In this document: positions 1 to 8,456 of the stretch, one piece after another | Position numbering within the stretch: the stretch's first letter is position 1 | Layout: each line of letters starts with the position of its first letter | Source of the DNA: Paenibacillus sp. FSL R5-0517 | GTDB lineage: Bacteria; Bacillota; Bacilli; Paenibacillales; Paenibacillaceae | Assembly (NCBI RefSeq): GCF_037974355.1 | Contig: NZ_CP150235.1 | Coordinates: 6,510,001-6,574,000 of the forward strand | DNA length: 64,000 bases | Direction: 5' to 3' | The notes under the pieces: model-generated | What the model was told of the DNA's origin: nothing | The model's input: only the letters and a program-made list of their open reading frames with translations | Database searches by the model: none | Translations under genes and position numbers: made by a program

Positions 1-203
1 ATTGCCGCCAAACAGGCAAGCCAAGGAGAGAAGTCATTGGAGATCATCACCGCCGCGATTGCGCCTCCTGTTGTAAAACTTCCGTCTACGGTAAGGTCAG
101 GAAAATCGAGTATGCGGAACGTAATATACACACCAAGAGCCATCAGTGCATATAAAAGTCCCAGCTCGATTGCTCCTTCAATTGAATTCCAGCTTATACT
201 CAC
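1..203 (-). CDS. ABC transporter permease, 5' part only
   Basis: Inner-membrane permease of an ABC importer, cut off by the left edge of the window; only about 67 N-terminal residues are present. The visible sequence begins SISWNSIEGAIELGLLYALMALGVYITFRIL and continues with DFPDLTVDGSFTTGGA, which is typical of the permeases paired with PF04392-type (TrpX-like) binding proteins. The start is GTG at 201-203 behind a GGGAGGAAG ribosome binding site. It follows the binding-protein gene by about 90 bases on the same strand, with a hairpin in between. The substrate is probably an aromatic or other amino acid, by family analogy only. Confidence 0.8.
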   Translation of the reverse strand, partial: MSISWNSIEGAIELGLLYALMALGVYITFRILDFPDLTVDGSFTTGGAIAAVMISNDFSPWLACLAA

Positions 204-233
204 GTTACTTCCTCCCTGTCTATCGAAAAGAAT

Positions 234-260
234 GAGGCGAACCCGTTGCACGTTCGCCTC
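234..260 (-). terminator. Intercistronic hairpin between binding protein and permease
   Basis: A perfect 9-bp inverted repeat, GAGGCGAAC / GTTCGCCTC, with a 9-base loop. It is followed on the minus strand only by a weak T-rich stretch. It is probably an attenuating or mRNA-stabilising hairpin that keeps the permease below the binding protein in level, not a full stop. Confidence 0.5.
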
Positions 261-293
261 GCATCCATACTGCCGGATGATGATCCGGTCAGA

Positions 294-1343
294 TTATTGA
301 ATAATGTTGTTTTCTTGGTCTTTTACTTCCGCCTTCATCTCATCCGTAACCGTGATGCCTTGGGCTTCCGCTGCTTTCAGGTTCAGGATCAGATCCAGCT
401 TGTCTGGAACGGTGACTTTCATATCACCAGGATTCGTACCATTCTTCAGAATGTCCGCAGCCATCTCACCCACCTGATATCCATGGTCATAATATTTGAA
501 GCCTACCGTTGCGAAAGCTCCTTTTTCAACCGTATCCCGGTCACTGGAGAAGAACGGAATTTTATTGCTGTTCGCCGTTTGGATGATCGTATCCACCGCA
601 CTTACGACAGAGTTATCAAGCGTAATGTAGAAGGCATCTACTTTGCCAACCAGAGAATCCGTTGCCTGTTTAACTTCAGATGTATTCGTAACTGGTGCTT
701 TCACCAGCTTGATATTATGTGTTGCGAGCGCTTTTTCTGCGTTATCTGCCATAACCACTGCATTCGGTTCACCTTCGTTAATGACCAAGCCTACCGTTTT
801 TACATCCGGCAGATTTTTGGCGATAAAGTCAGCCAATTGTACGATAGCCTCCGGGTTCGTGTCGGATGCACCTGTAACATTGCCGCCCGGCTTATCCATA
901 TCAGTTACCAATTTGGCGCCCAGTGGGTCTGTTACCGCCGCGAACAGCAATGGCTTGTCCTTCACTTGCTGAGCCAGAGCCAACGCCGATGGTGTTGCGA
1001 TTCCGAGTACGAGATCATTTTTGGAATCACCCGAGATTTTCTGTGCAATGGACAGGTTGTTCGTCGAATCACCTTGCGCGTTATTGTAATCGATTTTGAG
1101 GTTCTTGTTCTCTTCAATACCCGCATCCTTCAGGGCTGCGATGAAACCTTCGCGTGTAGCATCCAGAGATGGATGTTCAACAATCTGGGAGATGGCAATC
1201 TGGTATGATTTTTCCTCGCTGCCTCCACCTGTTGTACTCCCCGATCCTTCGGATTCCGAGCCTGTACCGCTGTTATTTCCGCAACCTGCCGCAACGATCA
1301 TTGAAGCAACCATCATCAGTGACATCCAAAATTTCTTTTTCAT
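294..1343 (-). CDS. ABC transporter substrate-binding lipoprotein (TrpX-like, PF04392 type)
   Basis: Extracytoplasmic solute-binding protein of 349 residues, anchored as a lipoprotein: the signal peptide ends in the lipobox VAAGC with Cys21 as the acylation site, followed by a Gly/Ser-rich linker. The mature part has the ABC_sub_bind pattern (QIVEHPSLDATREGF near the start, later VTDPLGAKLV and a GGNVTGASD loop). Members of this family are often tryptophan or tyrosine binders, but the ligand cannot be read here. ATG at 1341-1343 follows a GGAGAGGGG site. The cognate permease follows on the same strand, and a strong promoter lies about 180 bases upstream. Confidence 0.88.
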   Translation of the reverse strand: MKKKFWMSLMMVASMIVAAGCGNNSGTGSESEGSGSTTGGGSEEKSYQIAISQIVEHPSLDATREGFIAALKDAGIEENKNLKIDYNNAQGDSTNNLSIAQKISGDSKNDLVLGIATPSALALAQQVKDKPLLFAAVTDPLGAKLVTDMDKPGGNVTGASDTNPEAIVQLADFIAKNLPDVKTVGLVINEGEPNAVVMADNAEKALATHNIKLVKAPVTNTSEVKQATDSLVGKVDAFYITLDNSVVSAVDTIIQTANSNKIPFFSSDRDTVEKGAFATVGFKYYDHGYQVGEMAADILKNGTNPGDMKVTVPDKLDLILNLKAAEAQGITVTDEMKAEVKDQENNIIQ

Positions 1344-1528
1344 GTGTGAGAACCCCTCTCCATCTTATAAAATGTGGTTACCCTTATCGAGATTCCATTG
1401 ACACGATAGGGTGGGACAAAACAAACGCTTCAACGCATTGTTGCTTTGATCGACAAAAGCAGACAAATATAGACTTTTGTCATGCGACTGAAGTCCATGA
1501 ACCGTGTTAGTGTTTTATTGTTCCCCTA

Positions 1529-1557
1529 ATATTAAGGGGCGTCCCGATATACGTCAA
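1529..1557 (-). promoter_or_regulatory. Sigma-A promoter of the TrpX-like transporter operon
   Basis: TTGACG (1552-1557), a 17-base spacer and TAATAT (1529-1534), read on the minus strand. Transcription would start near 1522, giving an untranslated leader of about 180 bases. I saw no T-box signature or other known riboswitch in that leader. The remaining sequence from 1558 to the Rpn fragment holds nothing I recognise. Confidence 0.65.
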
Positions 1558-1666
1558 TGGTTGAACCGCTTCCAATTTACTCTCATCGGTTGATTGTGAT
1601 AGGAAATATTACATAAGATCAAAAAAGGCAACCCACATGTTATGCGAGCAGCCTCATATAGATAGC

Positions 1667-2011
1667 TTATTTTTCTTCTTGAATTGCTTTTAGCTCAGCA
1701 GAGGTTAGTCCCGTCGCTTTGACAATGGTCTCTTGATCAAGACCCAAGGTGAGCATATTCAATGCAATTTTCCGCTTGCTCTCAGCTTCACTTTCTTCGA
1801 TTCCTTTTTGAATTCCTTCCTCCATGCCTTACTTGAGACCCTCTTCTCGTGCGCCCTCAATCATGGATATCTGATCCCGTAAAAACTTTTGACGTGCTTC
1901 ATACTGTTCGCGGAACTCTTCATCCTCGCTCAGTTCCTTCAATAGATTCATGGCCTTTTTCAAAGCCGGTTCGGGTTCATGCATCATTAACGCCTCCCAT
2001 CTAACATAGAG
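1667..2011 (-). pseudogene. C-terminal fragment of an Rpn-family nuclease, decayed
   Basis: Reading the minus strand from about 2011 gives WEALMMHEPEPALKKAMNLL, then a charged stretch ending ISMIEGAREEGLK, an in-frame TAA stop at 1829-1831, and then a tail ending in LTSAELKAIQEEK with stop at 1667-1669. This matches the last third of the intact Rpn-family (PD-(D/E)XK, PDDEXK transposase-like) protein at 7532-8371, which has NWEVLAMNEPMLKKAMDTLEFL and IEGARAEG. The N-terminal nuclease domain is missing: a stop lies just upstream of the homology. The fragment is therefore both truncated and interrupted by a nonsense codon. Confidence 0.8.
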
Positions 2012-2092
2012 TTATGTATAAGAATCTGGTGTTATCTCAGATTATATTACGTATCTCACTACAAAAATAACGTTTTTACGTCATTTTCACCC

Positions 2093-2132
2093 AAAAAAAG
2101 AGACTATTTCGACGAATCGAAACAATCTCTTG
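2093..2132 (-). terminator. Terminator of the trhO-regulator operon
   Basis: Imperfect stem formed by AGAGATTGTTTCGA and TCGAAATAGTCTCT with a TTCG-type loop, followed on the minus strand by seven T. It lies just after the regulator stop codon. Confidence 0.7.
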
Positions 2133-2143
2133 TGTATAAACCG

Positions 2144-2791
2144 TTAATTCCCTGACGCTTCGCGAATCTCATACTTGCACCTTTTGCCGCCATCGGCGTA
2201 ACATTCGGTACGCTCCACCTCCGCTTGAAGCAGCGAGCGGAACAATTCCAGTTCACAGCGACAAGCCTGCTTGTAGACACTCGCAACTTGCACAATCGGG
2301 CAGTTCATTTCCGTAATGACGTAGGTTCCATCTTCTTCTCTGGACGCATCCGCCATATATCCGTTGGCATTCTGAATTCGCGCGAGTTCCTCCACTCGTC
2401 CGGCCAGATCCTGGCCCTCCATCTGTGGCAATCCGCTGCGGAGCAGCTTGTCCCGGCGACTCTCGAACAATGCATCCACCACACCGCTCCCGGCTGATTC
2501 AGACAATTCTTCAAGCAGTTCCAGCGTAAGGGACGAATATGATTTTGGAAAAAAGCTGTCCCCGCGTACCGTCAATTGGTACACCGAGGATGGACGTCCA
2601 GCTGTAGCCCGGGCCTCCCGAACCTCGATCCAGCCGTCCTGCTCCAGTGCTGTCAGATGACGGCGAATGGCCATGCCGGTCAGACCCAGATCAGCTGTCA
2701 TTTCCCTCGCGGTCAATGTACCTTGCTGCTTCAGCATGAACAAAATCCGTTCACGCGTCGTTCGTTCCTCTTCGCGCTTCACGATCAGCAC
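2144..2791 (-). CDS. HTH transcriptional regulator with cysteine-rich (SufR-like) sensor domain
   Basis: Protein of 215 residues. Residues 1-75 form a DeoR/ArsR-like winged helix-turn-helix (TARGILFMLKQQG-type start, then TAREMTADLGLTGMAIRRHLTALEQDGWIEVRE). The C-terminal part carries NCPIVQVASVYKQACRCELELF followed by ERTECYADGGKRCKYEI. This Cys-x12-Cys plus downstream cysteine pattern is seen in SufR-like regulators that bind an Fe-S cluster. Start is GTG with an AGGAG site 5 bases upstream. It begins 12 bases after trhO ends, so the two genes are probably co-transcribed. Cluster binding is inferred from the cysteines; the target genes are unknown. Confidence 0.8.
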   Translation of the reverse strand: MLIVKREEERTTRERILFMLKQQGTLTAREMTADLGLTGMAIRRHLTALEQDGWIEVREARATAGRPSSVYQLTVRGDSFFPKSYSSLTLELLEELSESAGSGVVDALFESRRDKLLRSGLPQMEGQDLAGRVEELARIQNANGYMADASREEDGTYVITEMNCPIVQVASVYKQACRCELELFRSLLQAEVERTECYADGGKRCKYEIREASGN

Positions 2792-2803
2792 CTGCTCTCC
2801 TGC

Positions 2804-3691
2804 TTATGCGTGTACCGGTGCTGCCTCCCGGCAGGCATCCGAACAAAAGCGGTTATGCGTCTCTTCGCAATCCTCGCAGCTTACGTGCTGCAGGTTGCAG
2901 GTTGGACAATTAATATATCGGTCATGTGTGGTTCCACAGTGATAACAGCTGGCAATGACAATATCCTCTTCTGTCCGGTTAATCGGTACAGAGATTCGCT
3001 CGTCAAACACGTAACATTTACCATCGAATAGATGGCCTTGAACTTCTGGATCTTTACCATACGTGACAATACCGCCGTCTAATTGAGCCACGTCCTGGAA
3101 TCCTTCATTAATCATGAATCCGGTCAGCTTCTCGCAGCGAATACCACCCGTGCAGTAGGTAATAATCGTTTTATCTTTCATGTCACCTAGGTTCTCGCGA
3201 ATCCACTCCGGGAACTCACGGAACGACTCAACATCTGGACGGATGGCGCCGCGGAAATGGCCGATTTCGTATTCATAATCATTGCGACCATCGATAACGA
3301 TGACATCATCCCGTTGCAGATGCTCATGGAACTCTTTCGGTGAGAGGCGTTTGCCACTAATCACATTTGGATCCAGATCTTCGTCTACGCGGAACGTAAC
3401 CAACTCTGCTTTGTGACGAACAAAGATTTTTTTGAATGCATGTTCTTCCACATCATCAATCTTGAACACCATATCGCTGAACAGTGGGTTCGCATGCATG
3501 TCTTTCATATACTGTTCCGTCTGTTCCGGCGTTCCGGATACCGTGCCGTTAATGCCTTCGGATGCGATCAGGATACGTCCTTTCACACCGAGGTCCTTGC
3601 AGTATTGCAAATGCTCTTGTGTAAACGTCTCGGGGTCTTCAATCTTCACGAACTTATAATATAAAAGCACGCGATACGCGCTGTTACACAT
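2804..3691 (-). CDS. trhO: Oxygen-dependent tRNA uridine(34) hydroxylase (rhodanese family)
   Basis: TrhO (YceA/UPF0176) hydroxylates U34 in the wobble position of several tRNAs, the first step to methoxyuridine in Gram-positives. The protein starts [21 protein letters not shown], has the conserved [16 protein letters not shown] block, and a rhodanese domain whose active-site loop is [10 protein letters not shown]. The C-terminal tail is rich in paired cysteines ([31 protein letters not shown]), consistent with a zinc-binding end. The ATG at 3689-3691 is preferred because AGGTGAT sits 5 bases before it; a GTG at 3698-3700 is an alternative. The SufR-like regulator follows in the same transcript. 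Confidence 0.9.
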   Translation of the reverse strand: MCNSAYRVLLYYKFVKIEDPETFTQEHLQYCKDLGVKGRILIASEGINGTVSGTPEQTEQYMKDMHANPLFSDMVFKIDDVEEHAFKKIFVRHKAELVTFRVDEDLDPNVISGKRLSPKEFHEHLQRDDVIVIDGRNDYEYEIGHFRGAIRPDVESFREFPEWIRENLGDMKDKTIITYCTGGIRCEKLTGFMINEGFQDVAQLDGGIVTYGKDPEVQGHLFDGKCYVFDERISVPINRTEEDIVIASCYHCGTTHDRYINCPTCNLQHVSCEDCEETHNRFCSDACREAAPVHA

Positions 3692-3843
3692 GTATATCAC
3701 CTGTTCCTATTCCATGTTGTTATGAGCCGGATCATCCGGCAAGACGACTACGTTGCACCCTTACTTGTAAAAAGAAAAGAAACAGCCGCCCGAAACTTCG
3801 TCTCGAACTGCTGTCTGACATTCGACTTATATTCCTGCATTCT

Positions 3844-3873
3844 AGTTTATCGGAAGCGGAATAGCTTAGTCAA
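3844..3873 (-). promoter_or_regulatory. Probable sigma-A promoter of trhO
   Basis: TTGACT (3868-3873), 18-base spacer, TAAACT (3844-3849) on the minus strand, about 150 bases upstream of the trhO start. Confidence 0.5.
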
Positions 3874-3930
3874 TATAAATGTATAGAAAGGGATGAAAGA
3901 TATGGAACATATCTGTCCGTAACAATCATC

Positions 3931-5040
3931 CTATTCCGAGATCGTAATGACCGAGGTCACAAAGTGATACGACTCATTCTCCAATACCGCCTGCGATAAC
4001 AGGATCTTATTGCCTTCCGGACTCCAGGCAAGTGGGTCAGAGGCGTTGTCCATATCCGCCGAGATCTGGAACTGTTCTGCCGACTCCGTGTTGGAGACGA
4101 ACAGCCCTTTCTCATTATCATTCTCGGAATTGATCGTATACGCAATCTTGGAATCATCACCCGACCAGCTGGTGCCGAAGATCTGCGTGCCTCTGGCGAG
4201 TGTGGCCTTCTCGTTACCTTCCAGATCGGTGAGCACCAGCGCCCGTTTGGTATCCGCCGTTCTTTTCACAATCGCAAGCCTTGTTCCATCATTGGAAGGA
4301 ATGACCCATTCCACACTTTTCAGCACCTGTTTCACGTCACCCGTCTTCACGTCGTATGCATTCAACTGGCCGTCTTCGCCCGTAATATAATAGAGCATAT
4401 TGCCTGACACTTTGATACTCCGTACATTGAAATTGCCTGTCTCCACCAGCACCTTCGTTGTTCCATCCACACTTGCCGAGATCAGATCACCCTTCATATT
4501 GGGAAAAACGACATGTTCATTATCCAGCCATGCACCCTCTTGGACGAAGCCATCCTCCTTACCGGCAGGGGTTGTCTCCCCGTTATGCAGATTCAGAATG
4601 TAACCTTTACCCGTACTTTCCTCCGGCTCCCGATAGAACAGGTACTGAGCATCCGGTGACACCAGCGGTGCACCCAGGCTAACTTCACTTTCCTTGAGCG
4701 GCGTGTCTGTACCTTTGGTTAGATCATACATATATAAGTTATGCGGGTATCTTTCCTCACCTTCAACAGTAACGGGTTTCAAGGACTTATTCTCCTTGTC
4801 GGATACAATCCAGTCGTCACTTAGCCATGCAATTCCGCGCATATTGGGCAATTTATCAATTTTCTCCAACTTGAAGCTCTGGTACACAGACGTGTTGGTA
4901 TTATCTTTCACCGTAATATCGGTGCCTGTTTTTCCGCCTTGTGCATTGCTCCCCGGCTCTGTTGTTCCCCCGCATGCTGCTGTCGTTAACAGGGCAATGG
5001 CCCCGAACGTACCCAAAGCTGCTTTTTTCCAATTCATCAT
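3931..5040 (-). CDS. TolB-like beta-propeller lipoprotein
   Basis: Lipoprotein of 369 residues: signal peptide with lipobox TTAAC, acylated Cys23, then a Gly/Thr/Asn linker. The mature part has repeated blade-like motifs of the TolB/WD40-like type (WLSDDWIVSDKENKSL, LVSPDAQYLFYREPEE, WSGDDSKIAYTINSE, WSPEGNKILLSQAVLE), so it should fold as a beta-propeller on the outer face of the membrane. It is the last gene after the response regulator and histidine kinase, with its own GGGGGG-type ribosome binding site. The arrangement suggests a sensing or auxiliary role for the two-component system; the ligand or partner is unknown. Confidence 0.75.
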   Translation of the reverse strand: MMNWKKAALGTFGAIALLTTAACGGTTEPGSNAQGGKTGTDITVKDNTNTSVYQSFKLEKIDKLPNMRGIAWLSDDWIVSDKENKSLKPVTVEGEERYPHNLYMYDLTKGTDTPLKESEVSLGAPLVSPDAQYLFYREPEESTGKGYILNLHNGETTPAGKEDGFVQEGAWLDNEHVVFPNMKGDLISASVDGTTKVLVETGNFNVRSIKVSGNMLYYITGEDGQLNAYDVKTGDVKQVLKSVEWVIPSNDGTRLAIVKRTADTKRALVLTDLEGNEKATLARGTQIFGTSWSGDDSKIAYTINSENDNEKGLFVSNTESAEQFQISADMDNASDPLAWSPEGNKILLSQAVLENESYHFVTSVITISE

Positions 5041-5098
5041 GGTCCCCCCTGGTTCCTCTTGCTATTAGACCAAGCATACACACGGCATACTTCCAAAG

Positions 5099-6613
5099 TT
5101 ATTCAGACTTGTTTCGAACTTGTAAACTTGCATCAGCCAAAGGAAATACGAGTTGGAATGTCACGCCTTCCCCATTCTGAGAATCGCTCGTACTGCTTGG
5201 AAGTAAGGTGATTGTACCTCCTTGCTTTTCAACAAATTGCTTCACGAGAGATAATCCGAGCCCGGTTCCGCCGGTTTTTCTGGCCCTGTCTTTGTTCACC
5301 GTGTAAAAGGGTTCAAAAATCTTCTCCCGCGCCTCTGCCGGAATCGGCGTACCCGAGTTATAGATGCGAATGACCGCTTGACGCTCCTGCATCTGTAATT
5401 CGCTCTTCACCCGGATCACACCATCCGGAACGTTATATTTGATGGCGTTATCCAGCATGTTGATGAAGATATGCATAAGACTCTCCCGATCACTGCGGAT
5501 CACCGCTGGTTCAAGATCCAGTTCCATGTTCAGCGCAAACTTCTCCGCTTTCCCACGCATCCGGCCACAGGCATCCTCCAGCAGAGCACTGACCTCTACA
5601 TCTTCGGCCTGGTTCTCGAAATCATACTTCTCCAGAGCAGATAAATGCAGTACTTTCTCCACCATCTCGTACAGCCGCTCCGTTTCTTTGCCAATGTTAC
5701 TCGTCGCATCATCAAGCAGTTGCGGGTCATCCTTATACATGTCGAGCAGCTCCACATAAGCTTTGATCGAGGTCAGCGGAGTCTTAAACTCATGACTGAT
5801 GTTACCGATATATTGTTTCTGCTGCTGTTCCAGCGCCTGAAGCTTCTCTATCGCCAGTTGCAGCTTCTGCTGCTCCGCATGCATGGCTGTGATATTTTGC
5901 TGAATGGATGTACTCATATAATAGATGCCTTGCCCCAGCTCTCCCAATTCATCCTTACGCCTTACAGGAGACTCCGTAATGTAGTTCCCTTCCCGAATGG
6001 AATCTGCGGACCTCTTCAGCCGGGTAATCGCAACGGCAAACCGATTGTAGAACAGATAACCTAATATGAAGCTCAGCGCAACCACGGTAATTCCTGCCCA
6101 TATGAACAGTTGAAGGATGCGAGTATAGAACTCATGGTAACTCTGGACAGGATATTGTATCCATACAGCGCCCATCTGTCCATCCGGGCCATCCAGTGGT
6201 GCGGCATAGAGCAGGGTCTCGCCCTGCTCATGATAAGCTATTTTATTTTGCAGTGCATAGTCCAACGTTTCCTGTACGAGTTCACTCTCGCCGGAGGCGA
6301 AGGATGCTCCCACCTGCTGGCCTGTCATGTTATAGAGTGCAATTGGCAATCCGGTAGAGTTGGCCAGCTCCTGTGCCAGCCTACGGCCATTTCGCTGTAA
6401 AAAAACGTCCTGATCGAGATGAACCGACTCGGTGTAGTAGGACTGTCGTACATTCAGGTTCACCAGCCGTGTCTGCTGCGATAGAATACCCTCAATCTGT
6501 GACTGCTGATTGCGTTCAATACCACGCAGGACCAGTGAACTAAGCACAACTACGGTCAGGATTAGCAAGGCTGCCAGAAAAACACTGAACTTCAGCTTGA
6601 TGCTGACTCTCAT
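5099..6613 (-). CDS. Sensor histidine kinase, HAMP/HisKA/HATPase
   Basis: Membrane histidine kinase of 504 residues. TM1 is near residues 8-30, followed by an extracellular sensor region of about 135 residues. TM2 (LFIWAGITVVALSFILGYLFY) leads to a HAMP domain, a coiled stretch rich in Gln, and the H-box NISHEFKTPLTS with phospho-acceptor His274. The ATPase core has NMLDNAIKYN (N box), IYNSGTPIP (G1) and GGTGLGLSLVK (G2). It overlaps the upstream response regulator by 4 bases (ATGA), indicating translational coupling. The stimulus is not evident; the downstream beta-propeller lipoprotein may take part in sensing. Confidence 0.92.
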   Translation of the reverse strand: MRVSIKLKFSVFLAALLILTVVVLSSLVLRGIERNQQSQIEGILSQQTRLVNLNVRQSYYTESVHLDQDVFLQRNGRRLAQELANSTGLPIALYNMTGQQVGASFASGESELVQETLDYALQNKIAYHEQGETLLYAAPLDGPDGQMGAVWIQYPVQSYHEFYTRILQLFIWAGITVVALSFILGYLFYNRFAVAITRLKRSADSIREGNYITESPVRRKDELGELGQGIYYMSTSIQQNITAMHAEQQKLQLAIEKLQALEQQQKQYIGNISHEFKTPLTSIKAYVELLDMYKDDPQLLDDATSNIGKETERLYEMVEKVLHLSALEKYDFENQAEDVEVSALLEDACGRMRGKAEKFALNMELDLEPAVIRSDRESLMHIFINMLDNAIKYNVPDGVIRVKSELQMQERQAVIRIYNSGTPIPAEAREKIFEPFYTVNKDRARKTGGTGLGLSLVKQFVEKQGGTITLLPSSTSDSQNGEGVTFQLVFPLADASLQVRNKSE

Positions 6614-7320
6614 ATGGCCCCGCCTGGTTCAGGTGCAGATGCTTTGTAGCCAATACCATATACCGTCTGCAATTTTTGCTGATCTGTATCCCCGATTTTT
6701 TTGCGCAAACGCTGGATATGAATGTCCACGGTCCGTGTCCCACCCGCATATTCCATGCCCCATACCCGATCCAGCAGATCGTCTCGTGTGTACACCCGCT
6801 CAGGATTGGACATGAGAATGGTCAGCAGATCAAACTCTTTCGGTGTCAGATCCAGCTTCTCCTCATTCACAGTCACCGTGCGATGAGCAACATGAATACG
6901 CAGTGTGCCATTCACGATGGCCTGATTCTTCGAATCGTCAGGTGGTGGACTGCTTTTCTCGACACGACGCATGAGCGCTTTCACCCTTGCCAGCAATTCT
7001 CGGATCTCGAATGGTTTGGTCATGTAATCATCGGCGCCCATTTCCAGGCCAACGATCTTATCCACGATATCATTTTTGACGGTCAGCAAAATAATGCCTA
7101 TATCCTCCCGGTCCTCCAGCCTGCGGCATACGCCGTATCCATCGAGCCTGGGCATCATGACGTCCAGAATCATGACTTGCGGGTGAAACGATGCGACCTT
7201 AACCAAGGCCTCTTCGCCGTCACTCGCAGTCTCAACTTCATATCCTTCGCGCCGCAGCGCGTAAGCAATGGCACTGACGATGCTTGATTCGTCATCTACC
7301 ACGAGCACTTTTTTATTCAT
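6610..7320 (-). CDS. OmpR-family response regulator
   Basis: Receiver domain (VLVVDDES; phospho-acceptor Asp53 in VMILDVMMP; Thr80; Lys102 in YMTKPF) followed by a winged-helix DNA-binding domain (LTPKEFDLLTILMSNP, RVWGMEYAGGTRTVDIHIQRLRKKIG). The ATG at 7318-7320 is chosen over the ATG nine bases upstream because AGAGG lies at 9-base spacing from it but directly abuts the upstream codon. It is the first gene of the regulator-kinase-lipoprotein operon and overlaps the kinase by 4 bases. Confidence 0.93.
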   Translation of the reverse strand: MNKKVLVVDDESSIVSAIAYALRREGYEVETASDGEEALVKVASFHPQVMILDVMMPRLDGYGVCRRLEDREDIGIILLTVKNDIVDKIVGLEMGADDYMTKPFEIRELLARVKALMRRVEKSSPPPDDSKNQAIVNGTLRIHVAHRTVTVNEEKLDLTPKEFDLLTILMSNPERVYTRDDLLDRVWGMEYAGGTRTVDIHIQRLRKKIGDTDQQKLQTVYGIGYKASAPEPGGAI

Positions 7321-7476
7321 GAGATTCATCCTCTTTATCTATGTCATGGGTTAGCTTATGGGTCTATGTTAGCAAGGTCTATGTTAATTGGCTATGGATG
7401 AGTTGCAATTTGTATGACAGGTACATATCCTCTCAGCTTAGTCTTGGCTTAACTTTCTTTATACCCCAAAGGCAAC

Positions 7477-7508
7477 AAAAAGAGCCAACCCGCGATTGGA
7501 TCAGCCCT
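7477..7508 (-). terminator. Terminator of the intact Rpn gene
   Basis: A 10-bp stem including G-T pairs (GGGCTGATCC against GGTTGGCTC) followed by five T on the minus strand. Confidence 0.6.
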
Positions 7509-7531
7509 TGATCTATAGATTCCGATTCATG

Positions 7532-8371
7532 TTACGGTTTAGGCAACAACTTGTTAATTTCGTCTTCCGAGAGTCCAGATGCTTTAACTATAGCAGAGAG
7601 ATCTACGCCAAGCATGAGTAACTGACGAGCCATTTCTCTCTTGCCTTCAGCCGCTCCTTCAGCTCGTGCGCCTTCAATCATTGATTTTTCGTCACTCAAT
7701 GCTTTCATCCGAGCATCATAGGCCATTCTCGTGGACGCATCTTGACTCAAAAATTCCAGCGTATCCATCGCCTTTTTCAACATCGGTTCATTCATGGCCA
7801 GCACCTCCCAGTTTGATGTATCTATTCCTTTCAGGAATAATAACCAGTTCACGAGTCCGCCTTTTTCCATCGGAACAGAATACTGATCCAATTTGGTTAG
7901 TTCCATCACATGTATTTCGATATCATCCGTCAAACCAATACCTGTATGATCTTCCCGTAAATGAAAAACATTGTGATACCGCTCATTATCCAGACAGGAG
8001 TAATTGAGAATATTAATAGTCACGCATTTTTTTAGTAGACTGTAGTTTTCACCCTTTTTTATCTGATGAAAGTACATCTCACTCCAATAAAACAACGTCC
8101 TTTTCTCCATGTTATACGGGTTAAACAGCTGCATTTCAATGTTAATCAGTTTGCCTTCTACCGTCTTTGCTTTAATATCCAGAATGGATTGTTTATCCTC
8201 TGGACTATCCTTATCTGTATACGTGTTAACCACAGTGATCTCCGTAAGAGGAGATTCGCCGGTCTCTATAAACGTGCTGTTCAGAAAAGCTAACAAAACA
8301 TCTTTGTTTTGCTCACTTCCAAAAATGCGCTTGAACACAAAATCTACTCGTGGATCGAGTAATTCCGTCAC
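7532..8371 (-). CDS. Rpn-family recombination-promoting nuclease / PD-(D/E)XK transposase-like protein
   Basis: 279 residues with the family signature at the N terminus (LLDPRVDFVFKRIFGSEQNKDVLLAFLNS). A nuclease-like core follows (DIKAKTVEGKLINIEMQLFNPYNMEKRTLFYWSEMYFHQIKKGENYSLLKKCVTINIL), where the IEMQ strand is the expected catalytic Glu-x-Gln. The charged C-terminal region ends in a short helix with LSEDEINKLL. These proteins act as endonucleases linked to RecA-independent recombination and are often multi-copy. A broken relative lies at 1667-2011. The gene has its own terminator and looks free-standing. Confidence 0.88.
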   Translation of the reverse strand: MTELLDPRVDFVFKRIFGSEQNKDVLLAFLNSTFIETGESPLTEITVVNTYTDKDSPEDKQSILDIKAKTVEGKLINIEMQLFNPYNMEKRTLFYWSEMYFHQIKKGENYSLLKKCVTINILNYSCLDNERYHNVFHLREDHTGIGLTDDIEIHVMELTKLDQYSVPMEKGGLVNWLLFLKGIDTSNWEVLAMNEPMLKKAMDTLEFLSQDASTRMAYDARMKALSDEKSMIEGARAEGAAEGKREMARQLLMLGVDLSAIVKASGLSEDEINKLLPKP

Positions 8372-8456
8372 TTAGCATCAGCTCCATTCTCACCAGCATT
8401 ATATCATAATTCCCATATAACCTCAGCTTGATAATGGATCTACACATATATTGCAT

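Noticed and set aside
246-1208. Long plus-strand open frame of about 320 codons opposite the TrpX-like binding protein
   Set aside because: It is antisense to a clear lipoprotein gene, has no ribosome binding site and encodes no recognisable domain.
1344-1528. T-box leader before the TrpX-like transporter
   Set aside because: The conserved T-box antiterminator sequence and a terminator before the start codon were not found.
7532-8371. Insertion sequence with transposase
   Set aside because: The Rpn protein is transposase-like in name only; no terminal inverted repeats or target duplications were seen around it.
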